Positions 24,367 through 31,961 of a stretch of DNA of 63,350 bases are shown here, one piece after another. The notes under the pieces were generated by a model that did no database searches, was not told the DNA's origin, and worked only from the letters and a program-made list of their open reading frames with translations. A program made the translations under genes and the position numbers. The stretch is from VRUE01 sp033856275 (lineage in GTDB: Bacteria > Actinomycetota > Thermoleophilia > Solirubrobacterales > 70-9). Within the stretch, counting starts at the first letter, position 1, and each line of letters starts with the position of its first letter. The stretch spans positions 1 to 63,350 of the forward strand of contig JAWVFJ010000042.1 of assembly GCA_033856275.1 (NCBI GenBank), read 5' to 3'.

Positions 24367-25280
24367 GCCGGCTTGCGGCCGGAGACGAGCAGGTTGTAGA
24401 AGAGCTCGGCGGGCAGGTGCGGCTCGAGCAGCCGCGAGTCGACCCTCTGCAGGGCCATGTAGCTGTTGAAGGCGAAACGGCGCCAGCCCCAGGAGATCGA
24501 TTCTGGTTCGGCGCTCGACTCGACCGTGCGCAGGCCCCAGCCCCAAGCGTTAGCGAGCAACTCCTCGCCGCCGACGTGGCGATCCTCGAAGCCGGCTTCG
24601 CGCAGCAGGCGCCGTAGATCGGCGGGCGCGAAGGCGTGAACGTCGACCTCGCCCTCGAGCGCGTGGCCGTCGGACTGCGCCATCTCGGCGATGGCGCGTG
24701 GCCGGGCGCCTACGGCCCGTCGCCAGGCGGGAGCGGCGAACAGGCCGGCGCGCTTGGGCAGGGCCGCCAGGCGGTCGCCATAGCGCGATGGCTCGCCGGC
24801 GAAGGCGATCGCGCCGCCCGGTCTCAGCACGCGCCGGAATTCGGCGAAGGCCTGCTCGAGGTCGGGGATGTGATGGAGAACCGCGTGGCCGAAGACGAGG
24901 TCGAAGCTTTCGTCCTCAAAGGGCAATGCCTCGGCCTCGGTCTGGACCGTCTCGACCTCAAGCCCCAGGCCCACGGCGGTGTTCTCCAACCGCTTCAGCA
25001 TCCCCGGCGAGATGTCAGTGGCTGTGAGGGCTTCAATTGCCCCGAGCTGCAACAGGTTGAGCGAGAAATAGCCGGTACCGGAGCCGATCTCGAGGCCGTG
25101 GACGAAGTTGGCGCGGCCGGGGCCGCCCAGCGCCTTGACCAGCTTCTGTCGCACCTGCTCCTGGCCGGTCGCTCCGAAGTCGATGCCCCACTTGGCGTCG
25201 TACTCCTCGGCGGCGGCGTCGTGGTAGCGCGTGTTGACGTCCTTGATGTGCTCCGGCGTCGCGGTGGGGGAGGCGGGCAT
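24363..25280 (-). CDS. SAM-dependent class I methyltransferase
   Basis: A 305-residue methyltransferase with motif I GLEIGSGTGYFSLNL near residue 62, acidic motif II ATDISPGML, the FDLVFGHAVLHHIPD motif IV region and the post-motif FRRVLRPGGAIAFAGEPS. The N-terminal segment VNTRYHDAAAEEYDAKW is typical of small-molecule or lipid methyltransferases. The C-terminal 120 residues are a family-specific cap. It converges with the cyclase and diverges from the next methyltransferase with about 66 bp between starts. The substrate is unknown. Proximity to the glucan genes suggests a role in modifying that polysaccharide. Confidence 0.8.
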   Translation of the reverse strand: MPASPTATPEHIKDVNTRYHDAAAEEYDAKWGIDFGATGQEQVRQKLVKALGGPGRANFVHGLEIGSGTGYFSLNLLQLGAIEALTATDISPGMLKRLENTAVGLGLEVETVQTEAEALPFEDESFDLVFGHAVLHHIPDLEQAFAEFRRVLRPGGAIAFAGEPSRYGDRLAALPKRAGLFAAPAWRRAVGARPRAIAEMAQSDGHALEGEVDVHAFAPADLRRLLREAGFEDRHVGGEELLANAWGWGLRTVESSAEPESISWGWRRFAFNSYMALQRVDSRLLEPHLPAELFYNLLVSGRKPA

Positions 25281-25346
25281 GGCGCGGAACTCTACGCGGA
25301 TTGGCGTAACGCACAGGGGGCTGGACGCTCAATACGGTCCCTCCCC

Positions 25347-26111
25347 GTGGCGCGCGAGTACGTCCAAGAAAACCAGCCCGCCGGGGTGCCGCCGCTGCCG
25401 CTGACCGGCGAGCGCACGCTACCGGACGTGCCCGAGGAGAACTACTGGTATCGCCGTCACCTCGTCGTCTACGAGTGGATCGCGGCGCGCGTCGGCGGCA
25501 GCCGGGTCGTCGACATGGCCTGCGGCGAGGGCTATGGCTCCGACGTCCTGGCCCGCTCGGCCGCCACCGCCGTCGGGGTCGACGCCAATCCCCAAGCGCA
25601 CGAGCACGCCAGGCTGCGCTATGAGCGGCCGAACCTGCGCTTCGAGCGCGATCTGGTCGAGTCCTTCGCCGAGCCCTGCGACGCGGTCGTCTTCCTGCAG
25701 ACGATCGAGCACGTCCAGGACGCCGGCACGATCCTCGACCATTTTCGCTCGATGCTGTCCTCGGGCGGCGTCGCTTACGTCTCCACGCCCAACCTGCTCA
25801 CGCTTGCCCCTCCTGGCGCAGAGAAGTCCGACAACCCCTGGCACGTGCACGAGTACCGAGCGGAGGAGTTTCGGGAGCTCTGCGAGGGCCACTTTCCCCG
25901 GGTCGAGCTGCTCGGCCTCTTCCACGCTCGCAAGCTGCGCGCGCACGAGTTGGCGCTCAAGCTCGGCTGGGATCGGGTCCACAAGGCACTGCACCTGACC
26001 AGCCCCTTCTACGATCGCTTCACGCCGGCGATCGCCGCCTCCGACTTCAAGCTGGAGCGCGGCGACCTCAACCGCGCGCTCGACTTTCTCGCCGTCTGCC
26101 ATGCCCCCTGA
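25347..26111 (+). CDS. SAM-dependent methyltransferase of the alpha-glucan cluster (Rv3030-like position)
   Basis: GTG 25347 (VAREYVQENQPAG) is chosen because the upstream open frame runs antisense to the divergent methyltransferase. The resulting 254-residue protein has motif I VVDMACGEGYGSDVL, acidic GVDANPQAHEHARLRY, and VVFLQTIEHVQD at motif IV. It is followed, with an 11-bp overlap, by the GH57 enzyme and then a GT4 transferase. That three-gene order is what I recall from M. tuberculosis Rv3030-Rv3031-Rv3032, linked to methylglucose lipopolysaccharide, in which the methyltransferase methylates sugar hydroxyls. That function is inferred by gene order. Confidence 0.8.
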   Translation: MAREYVQENQPAGVPPLPLTGERTLPDVPEENYWYRRHLVVYEWIAARVGGSRVVDMACGEGYGSDVLARSAATAVGVDANPQAHEHARLRYERPNLRFERDLVESFAEPCDAVVFLQTIEHVQDAGTILDHFRSMLSSGGVAYVSTPNLLTLAPPGAEKSDNPWHVHEYRAEEFRELCEGHFPRVELLGLFHARKLRAHELALKLGWDRVHKALHLTSPFYDRFTPAIAASDFKLERGDLNRALDFLAVCHAP

Positions 26112-27507
26112 GGAGAGCGTCGGCGACCTCGCGATCGTCCTGCACTCCCATATGCCTTACGTCGAGGGCTTCGGGACCTATCCGTTCGGAGAGGAGTGGC
26201 TGTTCGACGCGGTCATCCGCTCCTACCTGCCCGTGCTCGAGGTGGCCGAGCGGCTGACGATGACGGTGACGCCGGTCCTCGCCGACCAACTCGAGGATGC
26301 GGGCGTGGGGGAGCGCCTCAGGCGCTTCCTGGTCGACTGGCGAATTGCCGCAGCCGAGGCGGACCTCAACGAGGTGCCGGAGGAATGTCGCGATGCCTGC
26401 GAGGCCGAGCGGCGGCGCTACCAGCATGCGCTGGAGCTGCTCGACGCCCACGGGAGCGACCCCCTGCGTCCCTTCCAGCAGGCCGTTGCCGCGGGACGGA
26501 TCGCGCTGGCAACCTCAGCGGCGACACACGCCGTCCTGCCACTCCTGGCAACGCGGCAGGGGGTGCGGTTGCAGCTCGACACCGGCATCCGCTCGCACCG
26601 GCGCCGGTTCGGTTGGGACGGAGGTTTCTGGCTGCCGGAGTGCGGCTATGCGCCCGGCCTGGAGTGGCGCCTGGCGGAAGAGGGGGTGCGTTGGTTCTTC
26701 GTCGACCAGAGTCGGCACGGGGGGACCTCGTTGGCACCGATCGCGACCGAGGCCGGGCCGGTGGCACTGCCGATCGACTGGGAGGCAATCCAGTGGCTCT
26801 GGTCGCTGCAGGGATACCCCTCCGACCCAGCCCACGCCCAGTTCGCCGGCGAGTCCCTGCGGGGCGTGCGGATCTGGAAGGTCGGTGGTGGCGGCTACGA
26901 CCCGGCCGCAGGGGAAGCGGCCGCGCGGCGGCAGGCCGGCGAGTTCCTTGCCGCCACGGCTGCGCGGCTGCAGGAGTTCAGCGCTGTGCAGGGTCGTCGT
27001 GGCCTGCTCGTCTTTGCGATCGATACCGAGCTCCTCGGCCACTGGTGGTCGGAGGGCGCGATCTGGTTGCGCGAGGTCTTGGCCAATGCCGAGAACGCGG
27101 GGATCCGCCTGCTCACCATTCCGGAAGCCCTGGCCGAGCACGAGCCTGTCATGCGGCCGTTGCGGGCCTCGACCTGGGGCGAGGAGAAGGATCTGAGCAC
27201 CTGGGATTCGCCGGCGGTCGCCGACCTCGCCTGGGGAGCGCGGCGGTTGGAACTTCGCCTGCTGCGAGCTCTCGCGAGTGGGCTGCGTGGGGCGGCGGCT
27301 GAGCGCGCCACTCGCGAGTTGCTCGCGACCCAAGCGAGCGACTGGGCCTTCCTGGACCAGCGTGGCCAAGCGGGCGACTATGCGTACTGGCGCGCGATTT
27401 CGCACTCCGAGGCGACCCTGGAGGCCATAGACTCTCCGGCCATCGCCGATCCGCGCATGCGCGCACTAGCCCCTGACCTGAGCCTCTCGCCGCTGCTGCA
27501 GCCGTGA
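26101..27507 (+). CDS. GH57 1,4-alpha-glucan branching enzyme
   Basis: A 468-residue GH57/DUF1957-type enzyme that should introduce alpha-1,6 branches in alpha-glucan. The N-terminal HSHMPYVEGFGTYPFGEEWLF is the family's conserved region 1. The catalytic nucleophile Glu is in GGFWLPECGYAPGLE (near residue 180), and the acid/base Asp fits FAIDTELLGHWWSEG near residue 305-310. The C-terminal helices include DLSTWDSPAVADLAWG and TQASDWAFLDQRGQAGDYA, both typical. The start overlaps the methyltransferase stop by 11 bp, and the stop overlaps the GT4 start by 4 bp, so the three genes form one operon. Confidence 0.88.
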   Translation: MPPEESVGDLAIVLHSHMPYVEGFGTYPFGEEWLFDAVIRSYLPVLEVAERLTMTVTPVLADQLEDAGVGERLRRFLVDWRIAAAEADLNEVPEECRDACEAERRRYQHALELLDAHGSDPLRPFQQAVAAGRIALATSAATHAVLPLLATRQGVRLQLDTGIRSHRRRFGWDGGFWLPECGYAPGLEWRLAEEGVRWFFVDQSRHGGTSLAPIATEAGPVALPIDWEAIQWLWSLQGYPSDPAHAQFAGESLRGVRIWKVGGGGYDPAAGEAAARRQAGEFLAATAARLQEFSAVQGRRGLLVFAIDTELLGHWWSEGAIWLREVLANAENAGIRLLTIPEALAEHEPVMRPLRASTWGEEKDLSTWDSPAVADLAWGARRLELRLLRALASGLRGAAAERATRELLATQASDWAFLDQRGQAGDYAYWRAISHSEATLEAIDSPAIADPRMRALAPDLSLSPLLQP

Positions 27508-28697
27508 CTCGCGTACTGATCCTCTCCTGGGAGTACCCGCCCCTGATCGAGGGAGGCCTCGCCCGGCACGTGCGCAAGCTCTCCGAGGCGCTGGTCGATC
27601 ACGACGTCGAGGTCCACGTCCTCACCCGTGGCGGCGAGGAGTCCCCGGCCGAGGAGCGGCGCGGGGGAGTGATCATCCACCGCATCCGCGAGCCCAAGCG
27701 CCCCACCGATCTCGGCGAGTTCGTCGCCTGGGTCGAGCGGATGAACTCGGACATGCTCGCGGCGGGGGTCGAACTGGGCGACCGCTACAGCTTCGACCTC
27801 GTCCACGGTCACGACTGGCTCGTCGCCAACGCCTGCGACCACCTCGCCAAACGCTTCGACGCGCCGTTGGTGACGACGATCCACGCCACCGAGCACGGCC
27901 GCCATCAAGGCTGGGTCGAGGAGCACCCGCAAACCTACATCCACGGCGTCGAGCGCTGGATCACCAATCGCTCCGACCGCGTGATCGCCTGTTCGCACTA
28001 CATGCGCGAGCAGATCGCCGACATCTTCGGAGTGGAGGAGCAGCGCGTCTCGGTGATTCCCAACGGCATCGATCCCGACGACCTGCAGCCGCAGGACCCC
28101 AACGAGCTGACCCGCCTGCGGGCCGAGTTCGCGGCGCCCGAGGAGAAGCTGGTCCTGCTGATCGGCCGCCTCGTCTACGAGAAGGGATTCCAGCTCGCCC
28201 TCGAGGCGATGCCGCGGCTGATCGAAGAGGTCCCCGGCACCCGTTTCCTGATCGCTGGCTCCGGCACCCACGAGGCGGAGCTGCACAAGCAGGCGGAGGA
28301 GCTGGGCCTGATGGATCACGGCACCTTCCTTGGCTGGATCGGCGACGATGTGCTGCACTCGCTCTACAAGATCGCCGACCTGACTGTGGTGCCGTCGATC
28401 TATGAGCCCTTTGGCCTGGTCGCCCTTGAGGCGATGGCCTCCGGTTGCCCCTGCATCGTCGCCGACACCGGCGGCCTGCGCGAGGTCGTGCCCCACGAGG
28501 AGGTTGGCCTGCGCTTCCGCGCCCACGATCCCGAAGCGCTGGCCGAGGTCGCGATCAGGGTTCTTTCCGACGATGAGCTCGGCCGCAGCCTCGTCGCCGA
28601 AGCCTACGAGCACCTGCGCCGTTTCGACTGGGGCGACGTGGCCGAGCAGACCGCTGCCATCTACGCCGACCTGGTCGGCGAGACGACCCGCGCTTAG
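27504..28697 (+). CDS. GT4 glycosyltransferase, probable alpha-1,4-glucosyltransferase (Rv3032-like)
   Basis: A 397-residue GT-B enzyme. The N-terminal domain begins VLILSWEYPPLIEGGLARHVRKL, where the Gly-Gly loop binds the acceptor and donor as in starch or glycogen synthases. The C-terminal domain has VIPNGIDPDDL, LLIGRLVYEKGFQLALEA and the donor-binding EPFGLVALEAMASGCP, with the ExFGxxxxE catalytic pattern. With the GH57 branching enzyme directly upstream it should elongate an alpha-1,4-glucan from a nucleotide sugar. Its stop overlaps the convergent XRE gene. Confidence 0.88.
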   Translation: MTRVLILSWEYPPLIEGGLARHVRKLSEALVDHDVEVHVLTRGGEESPAEERRGGVIIHRIREPKRPTDLGEFVAWVERMNSDMLAAGVELGDRYSFDLVHGHDWLVANACDHLAKRFDAPLVTTIHATEHGRHQGWVEEHPQTYIHGVERWITNRSDRVIACSHYMREQIADIFGVEEQRVSVIPNGIDPDDLQPQDPNELTRLRAEFAAPEEKLVLLIGRLVYEKGFQLALEAMPRLIEEVPGTRFLIAGSGTHEAELHKQAEELGLMDHGTFLGWIGDDVLHSLYKIADLTVVPSIYEPFGLVALEAMASGCPCIVADTGGLREVVPHEEVGLRFRAHDPEALAEVAIRVLSDDELGRSLVAEAYEHLRRFDWGDVAEQTAAIYADLVGETTRA

Positions 28698-28975
28698 CCG
28701 CCCTTTGTACCTTCGCCTGGGCCCTCTGGTTTGAACTTGCCGATCCGGGTACCGCCAGGCTCCCAGCCCATGCCGACGAGCAACTCGTCGGCTGAGACTT
28801 CGAGCGAGCCGATCAGCTTGATCAGCGTGTCGATGCGGGCGATGCGCAGGCCGCGCTCGAGCTGACTGATCTCGGTGCGGTGCAATGAGGCGCGAACGCT
28901 GAGCTCCTCCTGTGAGAGGTCGGCGCGCTTGCGACAGCGACTCAGGTTTTCCCCGAAGCGGGCAGCGATGTCCAC
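28694..28975 (-). CDS. Small XRE-family helix-turn-helix regulator
   Basis: A 93-residue protein made almost entirely of one Cro/C1-type HTH: FGENLSRCRKRADLSQEELSVRASLHRTEISQLERGLRIARIDTLIKLIGSLEVSADELL at residues 7-66. The C-terminal tail is Gly/Lys-rich. No sensor domain is present. It is convergent with the GT4 gene and lies just upstream, in opposite orientation, of the toxin-antitoxin pair. A palindrome ten bases before its start is a likely autoregulatory operator. Confidence 0.85.
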   Translation of the reverse strand: MDIAARFGENLSRCRKRADLSQEELSVRASLHRTEISQLERGLRIARIDTLIKLIGSLEVSADELLVGMGWEPGGTRIGKFKPEGPGEGTKGG

Positions 28976-28984
28976 GGCAGCATT

Positions 28985-28998
28985 GTTTCTCAGGAAAC
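28985..28998. promoter_or_regulatory. Operator candidate for the XRE regulator
   Basis: GTTTCTCAGGAAAC is a perfect 5-bp-arm inverted repeat with a four-base centre, 10 bp before the XRE start codon. XRE repressors commonly bind such sites over their own promoter. The remaining 160 bp up to the antitoxin gene shows no clear feature beyond an AT-richer patch near 29080-29105 that may carry the antitoxin promoter. Confidence 0.5.
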
Positions 28999-29160
28999 TA
29001 TCTACACCCCCTTAACAGGAGGTTGCCCCGCCGTAGGCCACTGCCGGAGGCGCTCGCGATGCAATGTATCAGCTGTCGGCTAAAACATTCCATTTTTGGT
29101 ACTCTCCTTGCAGGTCGATGCCGCCGGATTCGAGCAGCGACCTGCCCCTACCATGACTGC

Positions 29161-29436
29161 ATGCGAGAGATTGGAGTCCGGGATTTGAAGGCGCAGCTGA
29201 GCAGCGTGCTTCGTGATGTCGAGGAAGGCGAGCGAGTGACAATCACATCGCGCGGCCGTCCCGTCGCGGAACTCGTGCCGGTGTTGCCTGAGCGAAGCAA
29301 GGCGATGAAAAAGCTGATCGCCGAAGGCCGGGTCACACCCGCTTCACAGCCCCTTCCGATGAGCCCGCCGTCCCCCAGAGACACGGGTCGCTCGGCATCG
29401 GCATTCATTCTCGCCGAGCGCGAAGAAGAGCATTGA
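29161..29436 (+). CDS. Phd/YefM-family antitoxin
   Basis: The frame is open from 28912, but ATG 29161 gives the canonical Phd start MREIGVRDLKAQLSSVLRDVEEGERVTITSRGRPVAELVPV, where the N-terminal 50 residues form the DNA-binding dimer. The C-terminal part (to 91 residues) is Pro/Ser-rich with an acidic end, expected to fold onto the toxin. The stop overlaps the toxin start (TTGA), typical of a coupled antitoxin-toxin operon under autorepression. Confidence 0.85.
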   Translation: MREIGVRDLKAQLSSVLRDVEEGERVTITSRGRPVAELVPVLPERSKAMKKLIAEGRVTPASQPLPMSPPSPRDTGRSASAFILAEREEEH

Positions 29437-29837
29437 CGCTTTATCTCGACTCGAGCGCCCTGGTCAAGCGCTATGTGAAGGAGGTTGGCAGCGACTCAGT
29501 CGTTGAGGCGATGAGGAGCGCGAACGCCTACAAGATGTGCCGAGTTGGCTTCGTTGAGACGGTACGTGCCGTTGCCCGCGGAGGAGAGCCTGACGATGTC
29601 GAGAAGATGGAAAGCGACTGGACCCGTGTCGACGTGATCGAGGTCGACACGGCCTTGGCTGAGCAGGCCGCGGAACTTGCGGTCCATCACGGACTTCGTA
29701 CCCTCGATGCCCTGCATCTGGCGGCAGCCCTGGCCGTTTCCGACGACGAGGAGCCAACGTTTCTGACTTGGGATGTGGACCTGCACCACGCTGCCCGCGA
29801 GGAGGGTCTGCGGACCCTGCCCGCGACGCTCGCCTGA
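29433..29837 (+). CDS. PIN-domain ribonuclease toxin (VapC-like)
   Basis: A 134-residue PIN domain. The acidic active site is visible: Asp in LYLDSSALVKRY (residue 6), Glu in FVETVRA, Asp in RTLDALHLAAAL and Asp in FLTWDVDL. VapC-like toxins cleave tRNA or rRNA. The TTG start overlaps the antitoxin stop by 4 bp. The pairing of a Phd-type antitoxin with a PIN toxin is common. All four acidic positions are present, so the toxin is probably active. Confidence 0.87.
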   Translation: MTLYLDSSALVKRYVKEVGSDSVVEAMRSANAYKMCRVGFVETVRAVARGGEPDDVEKMESDWTRVDVIEVDTALAEQAAELAVHHGLRTLDALHLAAALAVSDDEEPTFLTWDVDLHHAAREEGLRTLPATLA

Positions 29838-29860
29838 GCACGGTGTGGGCGACGGGGTGC

Positions 29861-30517
29861 TTACTCCGGCAGTGACAGCGTCGTATGCGCTTGCGGGTCG
29901 GGCTCGACCGGGTCGGGCCAGCGCAGCTCCTGTGGCGCCTCTCGCATCCTGATCACCCGAGCTGGGATGCCGGCGACGACGGCGTTGGCTGGGACGTCCC
30001 TGGTGACCACCGAGTTGGTGCCGACGATCGCGTTGTCGCCGACGTGCACACCGCGCAAGATGCAGGCGCCGTAGCCGATCCAGACGTTGGAGCCAACTTC
30101 GACGTCGCGCTTGTAGATGCCCTGCGTGCGGATCGGTCGCTCGACCTCGACCACACCATGGTCGAAGTCGATGAACATCGCCCGGTCGGCGATTACGCAC
30201 TGCTCACCGATCCGCACGTGCTGATAGGCGGAGATCGTGCACTCCTGACCGATCACTGTCTTGGCGCCGATCTCGACCCGGCCCTCGTGGCAGCGCACCT
30301 TGGTGCCGTCGCCAAGCCAGACGAAGCGGCCGAAGTCGACCCGGGCGCCTGGAGCGATCTGCAGTTCGAGCCCGCGACCGAAGAACACCGGGCCGTCGGT
30401 GCGCCAGCGTCGGCCCGCCGCGGTGAGAAAGCGCCGTCGCAGGTAGCGGCCGAGCAGCCGCCCGTATTTCAGGTTCAGCATCCCGTTGCGGGCGAGGAAG
30501 CGGATTAAGCGAATCAC
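29861..30517 (-). CDS. Hexapeptide-repeat (left-handed beta-helix) acyltransferase
   Basis: GTG 30517 (VIRLIRFLARNGMLNLKYG) is chosen over the longer frame, which would overlap the divergent meaB gene. The 218-residue protein has the repeating hexad pattern of a left-handed beta-helix (VDFGRFVWLGDGTKV, VEIGAKTVIGQECTI, VEVGSNVWIGYGACILRGVHVGDNAIVGTNSVVTRDVPANAVVAGIPARVI) as in maltose/galactoside O-acetyltransferases. The FDHG segment contains the probable catalytic His. A related gene, Rv3034c, lies in the mycobacterial methylglucose lipopolysaccharide region as I recall it, so acylation of the same glucan is plausible here. Confidence 0.8.
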   Translation of the reverse strand: MIRLIRFLARNGMLNLKYGRLLGRYLRRRFLTAAGRRWRTDGPVFFGRGLELQIAPGARVDFGRFVWLGDGTKVRCHEGRVEIGAKTVIGQECTISAYQHVRIGEQCVIADRAMFIDFDHGVVEVERPIRTQGIYKRDVEVGSNVWIGYGACILRGVHVGDNAIVGTNSVVTRDVPANAVVAGIPARVIRMREAPQELRWPDPVEPDPQAHTTLSLPE

Positions 30518-30546
30518 GGCGGCGGGAACTCTAGACTCACCGATCC

Positions 30547-31509
30547 GTGACCGACGCCGCCAAGACCGCCCCACTCGCTGAGCGCCTCATCGCCGGCGAC
30601 AAGCGCGCCCTGGCGCGGGCGATCACGCTGATCGAGTCCGATGACCCGGCCGGCTGGGAGCTCGTGCGCGAGGTCTACCCGCGCACCGGCAAGGCGCGCA
30701 TCGTCGGCTTCACCGGCCCGCCCGGCGTCGGCAAGAGCACCCTGATCGGGGCGCTCACGGCCGAGCTGCGCAAGGTCGAGCGCCAGGTCGCCGTGCTCTC
30801 GATCGACCCCTCCAGCCCCTTCACGCAGGGTGCCCTGCTCGGCGACCGGATCCGCCTCTCCGATCACTTCCTCGACCCGGGCGTTTTCATCCGCTCTATG
30901 GCCTCGCGCGGCGCTCTCGGCGGCCTCTCTGAGGCGGCACTGCAGGTGGCACTGGCGATGGACGCGGCCGGCAAGGACGACGTTCTGATCGAGACTGTGG
31001 GCGTCGGCCAGGCAGAGATCGACATCGTCGACCATGCCGACACAATCGTGCTGGCGCTGATGCCTGGTTCCGGCGATTCGATCCAGGCGCTGAAGGCGGG
31101 CGTGATGGAGATCCCCGATGTGATCGTCGTCAACAAGTCCGACCATCCGATGACCGACACGATGGTGCGCGAGGTGCGCGGAGTGCTGGCGCTTTCCCAC
31201 GACCCCGCGGGCTGGAAGGTGCCGATCCTGCGCACCGAGGCGGCCCGGGGTGAGGGCGTTGCCGAGCTTGCCGAAGCCATCGATGAGCACCGCGCTCACA
31301 TCGAGGCGGCGGGCAAGCTGCAGGAACGGCGCGCGCGCAACCTGCACAACGAGGTGCTTGGCATAGCGACCTCGAGGATACGGCGGCGGATGGAGGCGAC
31401 CGCGGCCGGCGACCCGAGAACCGCTGAGTTGCTGGAGCGGGTGGTGCGCCGCGAACTCGACCCCGCCAGTGCGGCGTCGGAGCTGCTGGAGAGGCAGGCG
31501 GATGACTGA
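30547..31509 (+). CDS. meaB: MeaB/ArgK-family G3E GTPase, B12-mutase chaperone
   Basis: A 320-residue G3E GTPase that protects and loads adenosylcobalamin-dependent acyl-CoA mutases. Motifs: Walker A GFTGPPGVGKST near residue 56, LSIDPSSPFTQGALLGDRIR (switch region characteristic of MeaB), the IETVGVGQAEIDI segment and the NKSD guanine motif. GTG 30547 lies 29 bp from the divergent acyltransferase start, so the promoters overlap. Its likely client is the split mutase at 43169-45356. It is coupled to the PRC-barrel gene by an 8-bp overlap. Confidence 0.92.
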   Translation: MTDAAKTAPLAERLIAGDKRALARAITLIESDDPAGWELVREVYPRTGKARIVGFTGPPGVGKSTLIGALTAELRKVERQVAVLSIDPSSPFTQGALLGDRIRLSDHFLDPGVFIRSMASRGALGGLSEAALQVALAMDAAGKDDVLIETVGVGQAEIDIVDHADTIVLALMPGSGDSIQALKAGVMEIPDVIVVNKSDHPMTDTMVREVRGVLALSHDPAGWKVPILRTEAARGEGVAELAEAIDEHRAHIEAAGKLQERRARNLHNEVLGIATSRIRRRMEATAAGDPRTAELLERVVRRELDPASAASELLERQADD

Positions 31510-31906
31510 ATCGCCTGCAGTAGCGCCGCCTACGCTGGAGGAAGCGAGACGGTGGGTCGGCCATCGCGTCGATGAGATCGGCGGCGCAGAGATTGGCCGG
31601 GTTCACGGTTTCTTCGCCGATGCCGAAAACGGCAAGCCGAGCTGGCTGATCGTCAAGCAGGGCCGCTTCAGGGGCACGCTCGTGGCGATTCCGATTGACG
31701 ATTGCGCCGGCGGTGGCGGCCGTGTTTGGGTAGCGCACGAGCGCGCGACGATTCGCAGCGCTCCAGTCGTCGATCCGACCAAGCCGCTGCTGCACGAGCA
31801 CGAGCTGACGATCTGCTCCCACTATGGGACCGGGCAGGCGGTCGGTCGGGCCGCTGCAGTCGCCGGTCGCAAAGAGGGGGCCGTCACCTCGCAGCCAGCG
31901 GCATAG
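31502..31906 (+). CDS. PRC-barrel domain protein
   Basis: ATG 31502 overlaps the meaB stop by 8 bp and gives a 134-residue soluble protein. Its centre, HRVDEIGGAEIGRVHGFFADAENGKPSWLIVKQGRFRGTLVAIPID, is the PRC-barrel fold, a small beta-barrel found in ribosome maturation, photosystem and stress proteins. No catalytic residues are known. The C-terminal 40 residues are Ala/Gly-rich. Co-translation with meaB is evident from the overlap, but no functional link is known to me. Confidence 0.75.
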   Translation: MTESPAVAPPTLEEARRWVGHRVDEIGGAEIGRVHGFFADAENGKPSWLIVKQGRFRGTLVAIPIDDCAGGGGRVWVAHERATIRSAPVVDPTKPLLHEHELTICSHYGTGQAVGRAAAVAGRKEGAVTSQPAA

Positions 31907-31961
31907 CGTTTCTTTTCTTGACGTCACCTCCGCGTAATCTCGAACTGGCAAGGTTGGCTCG

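Noticed and set aside
22642..24546. 634-codon - strand open frame opposite ggt and cyclase
   Set aside because: Both + strand genes have intact catalytic motifs; the antisense product has none.
31918..31940. Promoter with TTGACG and TAATCT before dipZ
   Set aside because: Spacing between the two hexamers is 11 bases, too short for a normal housekeeping promoter.
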